Assembly (NCBI GenBank): GCA_015654825.1
Contig: JAATGE010000239.1
Span: 1-7,080, forward strand
DNA length: 7,080 nt
From: Rhodospirillales bacterium
GTDB lineage: Bacteria; Pseudomonadota; Alphaproteobacteria; Acetobacterales; Acetobacteraceae
Direction: 5' to 3'
Positions 5,654 to 7,080 of the stretch are shown here, piece after piece. Under the pieces are notes generated by a model that was not told the origin of the DNA, searched no databases, and saw nothing but the letters and a program-made list of their open reading frames with translations. Position 1 is the stretch's first letter; every line of letters begins with the position of its first letter. Position numbers and translations under genes: made by a program.

Positions 5654-6778
5654 TCAACGATGCGGATAGATCGCAAGCACCACCTCCACCAGGATCAGTG
5701 CCACGATCAGCATTTCCATGAGACCTGCGCGGGCGCTGGCACTTTCATCGTACAGCGCCTGATAGGTATCGCGAATGATGGCCAATTTACGGTCCACCGC
5801 GGCACTGACCAATTTCACCCGGAACAGATCCAGCGCCGCGGTGTAGACGCGTGCGAGATAGACGTCCTCCGTCACCTGCAGCGCGTTATCCACCTTTTCG
5901 GTCAGCTCGGTGACTTCGGCGACCAGCGTGTAGAGGCGGCGGGCCAGGCTGGCGAAGCGGCGGGGTGAAAAACTCCAGCGGCGCGTGGCCTCGACGAGAT
6001 CGTACATGCGGGGCAGTTCGTCATCGAGCAGCTCGTCGTAATAGCGCATTTCCAGCAACTGGGCATTAGCGACCTCGATCACATCCGCGACGTCGGTGTC
6101 GCGGCGGGGTTCGTAGACGAAGGCGCGGTCCCAGGTCAGCACCACCAGATCGTCGGCGTAATAGCTGAACCGCCGGCTAAGCAGGTCGGCGCGGGCGCCC
6201 TCGGCGAGGCGGCGCTGCTCGCCGGACAGCAACGGCACCAGGTCGATATCGCGGCCGAGGGATGCCGCGACGACCGGCTGGGCGAACAGGTGCACCGTCG
6301 CGACCAGGTAATCCTCCTCGAGCGTGGAGGGGCTTGGGCGATCGAGCGCGGGGCCGACCGCGGCGCGTAGCTGGGCGAGCAATTCCTGCCACAGCGTGGT
6401 GGCGGCCTGCGGGCCGATTTCGGCGTCGACCTCGTTGACCAGGGCGGAGAACTCGTCCCAGCCGAGCGCTTCGGCGGCGATCCGCACCGCGAGCGTGACG
6501 GCGCCGAATTCGTAGAGCCGGGCGCTGACCTGCGCCTCCATCTGCTCGCCGCCGAGCTTCAGGGGCACCGACGGCAGCAGCAGGGACAGCGGCGGCACGC
6601 CGAACGACACCGCCTTTGGAGGCGTGCCGGTGAGGCGGCTGCGCGCGCCCTGGCGGGCCTGCTCGGACCAGAGTTTTTCCGCCGCGGCGAGGTCGATGGC
6701 GTTGGCGACATCGAACAGACGCAGCGCGGTCACATGGCCGGCGGTGACGGAAGGTGGCCTGGCGGCAATGTCGGTCAT
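5654..6778 (-). CDS. Conserved C-terminally membrane-anchored protein, DUF155/RMD1-like
   Basis: Encodes 374 residues. ATG 6778 has GGAG five bases upstream. There is no signal peptide and no catalytic motif I recognise. Visible features are a VSARLYEFGAV strand (84-94), EEDYLVATVHLFAQPVVAAS (154-173), YADDLVVLTWDRAFVYEP (207-224), a strongly helical acidic segment with NAQLLEMRYYDELLDDELPR (238-257), a likely coiled coil (about 275-350), and one C-terminal transmembrane helix (about 353-370) ending in YPHR. This order (N-terminal alpha/beta part, long helices, tail anchor) resembles DUF155/RMD1/YagE proteins, but the match is to layout and scattered residues, so the name is tentative. The bulk of the protein should be cytoplasmic. 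It lies upstream of the SNF2 gene and diverges from an ABC ATPase gene. Its function is unknown. Confidence 0.8.
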   Translation of the reverse strand: MTDIAARPPSVTAGHVTALRLFDVANAIDLAAAEKLWSEQARQGARSRLTGTPPKAVSFGVPPLSLLLPSVPLKLGGEQMEAQVSARLYEFGAVTLAVRIAAEALGWDEFSALVNEVDAEIGPQAATTLWQELLAQLRAAVGPALDRPSPSTLEEDYLVATVHLFAQPVVAASLGRDIDLVPLLSGEQRRLAEGARADLLSRRFSYYADDLVVLTWDRAFVYEPRRDTDVADVIEVANAQLLEMRYYDELLDDELPRMYDLVEATRRWSFSPRRFASLARRLYTLVAEVTELTEKVDNALQVTEDVYLARVYTAALDLFRVKLVSAAVDRKLAIIRDTYQALYDESASARAGLMEMLIVALILVEVVLAIYPHR

Positions 6779-6790
6779 GAGGGCTCCGTA

Positions 6791-6846
6791 GGAAGGAGAA
6801 GGCCAGGGGCTCCGCCCCTGGACCCCGCTGGGGCCTGAGGCCCCAG
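6791..6846 (-). repeat. Dispersed hairpin repeat, copy 2, with a second tandem hairpin
   Basis: There are two perfect hairpins in a row. CCAGGGGC (6803-6810) pairs with GCCCCTGG (6814-6821) around TCC. CTGGGGCC (6828-6835) pairs with GGCCCCAG (6839-6846) around TGA. Read on the minus strand, the first hairpin with its flanks gives the same GTCCAGGGGC / GAGCCCCTGGCCTTC core as the other copies, followed by CTCCTTCC. It starts 13 bases upstream of the 5654-6778 gene, so it would be in that gene's leader RNA if the promoter is further upstream. Confidence 0.7.
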
Positions 6847-6892
6847 ACCCCCGTTAATTGGTCGGGGGAGAAGGAGGGGCTGTCCTTAGCTT

Positions 6893-6924
6893 GGGTCCAG
6901 GGGGGAGAGCCCCCTGGCCTTCCT
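6893..6924 (+). repeat. Dispersed hairpin repeat, copy 3
   Basis: CCAGGGGG (6897-6904) pairs with CCCCCTGG (6910-6917) around GAGAG, a perfect 8-base stem, followed by CCTTCCT. It is the same core as copy 1 in the same orientation, and opposite to copy 2. Copies 2 and 3 therefore form a larger imperfect inverted repeat of about 30-base arms around a spacer of roughly 70 bases. It lies upstream of the ABC ATPase gene. Confidence 0.7.
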
Positions 6925-6949
6925 ATCCTTTCGAGACTAGGTGACCGGC

Positions 6950-7080
6950 ATGCATTATGCCATTCAGGTTGAGTCGCTGACCAAACGGTACCGCGAAACC
7001 CTGGCCGTCGACGACATCTCGTTCACTGTGCGCACCGGCGAGACCGTGGGGCTGCTGGGTGGCAACGGCGCCGGCAAGAC
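6950..7080 (+). CDS. ABC transporter ATP-binding protein, N-terminal part (3' truncated by window edge)
   Basis: 43 full codons are visible, starting at ATG 6950 with AGGTGA (6939-6944) five bases upstream. An in-frame GTG at 6941 is an alternative start but overlaps that ribosome site. The sequence begins MHYAIQVESLTKRYRETLAV and continues DDISFTVRTGETVGLLGGNG, followed by AGK(T). This is the first beta-sheet of an ABC ATPase with the A-loop tyrosine (KRY) and the Walker A (GGNGAGKT, last residue cut by the window end). The style is that of ATPases paired with ABC-2-type exporters, but substrate and direction cannot be told from this fragment. It diverges from the membrane-anchored protein gene, with 171 bases of mostly repeat DNA between. 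Confidence 0.9.
   Translation, partial: MHYAIQVESLTKRYRETLAVDDISFTVRTGETVGLLGGNGAGK

Noticed and set aside
1..7080. CRISPR array, tRNA, rRNA or complete insertion sequence
   Set aside because: I saw no regularly spaced direct repeats, no tRNA-like fold or rRNA sequence, and no transposase coding sequence.

Overview
The window is GC-rich, tightly packed bacterial DNA. Third codon positions are mostly G or C, genes overlap by a few bases, and three copies of a hairpin repeat lie between genes. From memory, repeats of this kind (GGGTCCAG..GAGCCCC.TGGCCTTC) are common in alphaproteobacteria of the Acetobacteraceae, so an acetic-acid-bacteria relative is my best guess. This is inference; no marker gene is present to confirm it.

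Left part (1-656, + strand): the last 65 codons of a c-type cytochrome, then a second, exported, single-haem cytochrome c coupled to it by a 4-base overlap. Both look like the end of a periplasmic electron-transfer operon whose dehydrogenase lies outside the window. The second cytochrome has no methionine after its CxxCH, so its haem ligation is probably not the usual His/Met.

Middle part (699-2051): two toxin-antitoxin modules back to back, transcribed away from a shared intergenic region of about 160 bases. On the minus strand a BrnT-type RNase toxin precedes its antitoxin. That antitoxin has a BrnA-like N-terminal stretch but ends in a Xre-type helix-turn-helix instead of the usual ribbon-helix-helix. 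On the plus strand lies a conventional MazE (AbrB-fold) / MazF pair. Each module has a recognisable promoter with a symmetric repeat in or beside it, as expected for autoregulated operons. The BrnT promoter lies so close to the best ATG that the toxin mRNA would be essentially leaderless.

Right part (2144-7080): a 1143-residue SWIM zinc-finger / SNF2 helicase-like ATPase on the minus strand. Upstream of it on the same strand is a 374-residue protein with a C-terminal membrane anchor, resembling in layout the DUF155/RMD1 proteins and probably co-transcribed with the helicase. Diverging from that gene, and separated by two inverted copies of the hairpin repeat, is the start of an ABC transporter ATPase that runs off the window.

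The strongest candidate for something under-described is the toxin-antitoxin cluster: the hybrid antitoxin paired with BrnT, its operator-in-promoter and leaderless toxin, abutting a divergent MazEF. The SNF2 protein has no nuclease or methylase partner here, so I do not call this a defence system.
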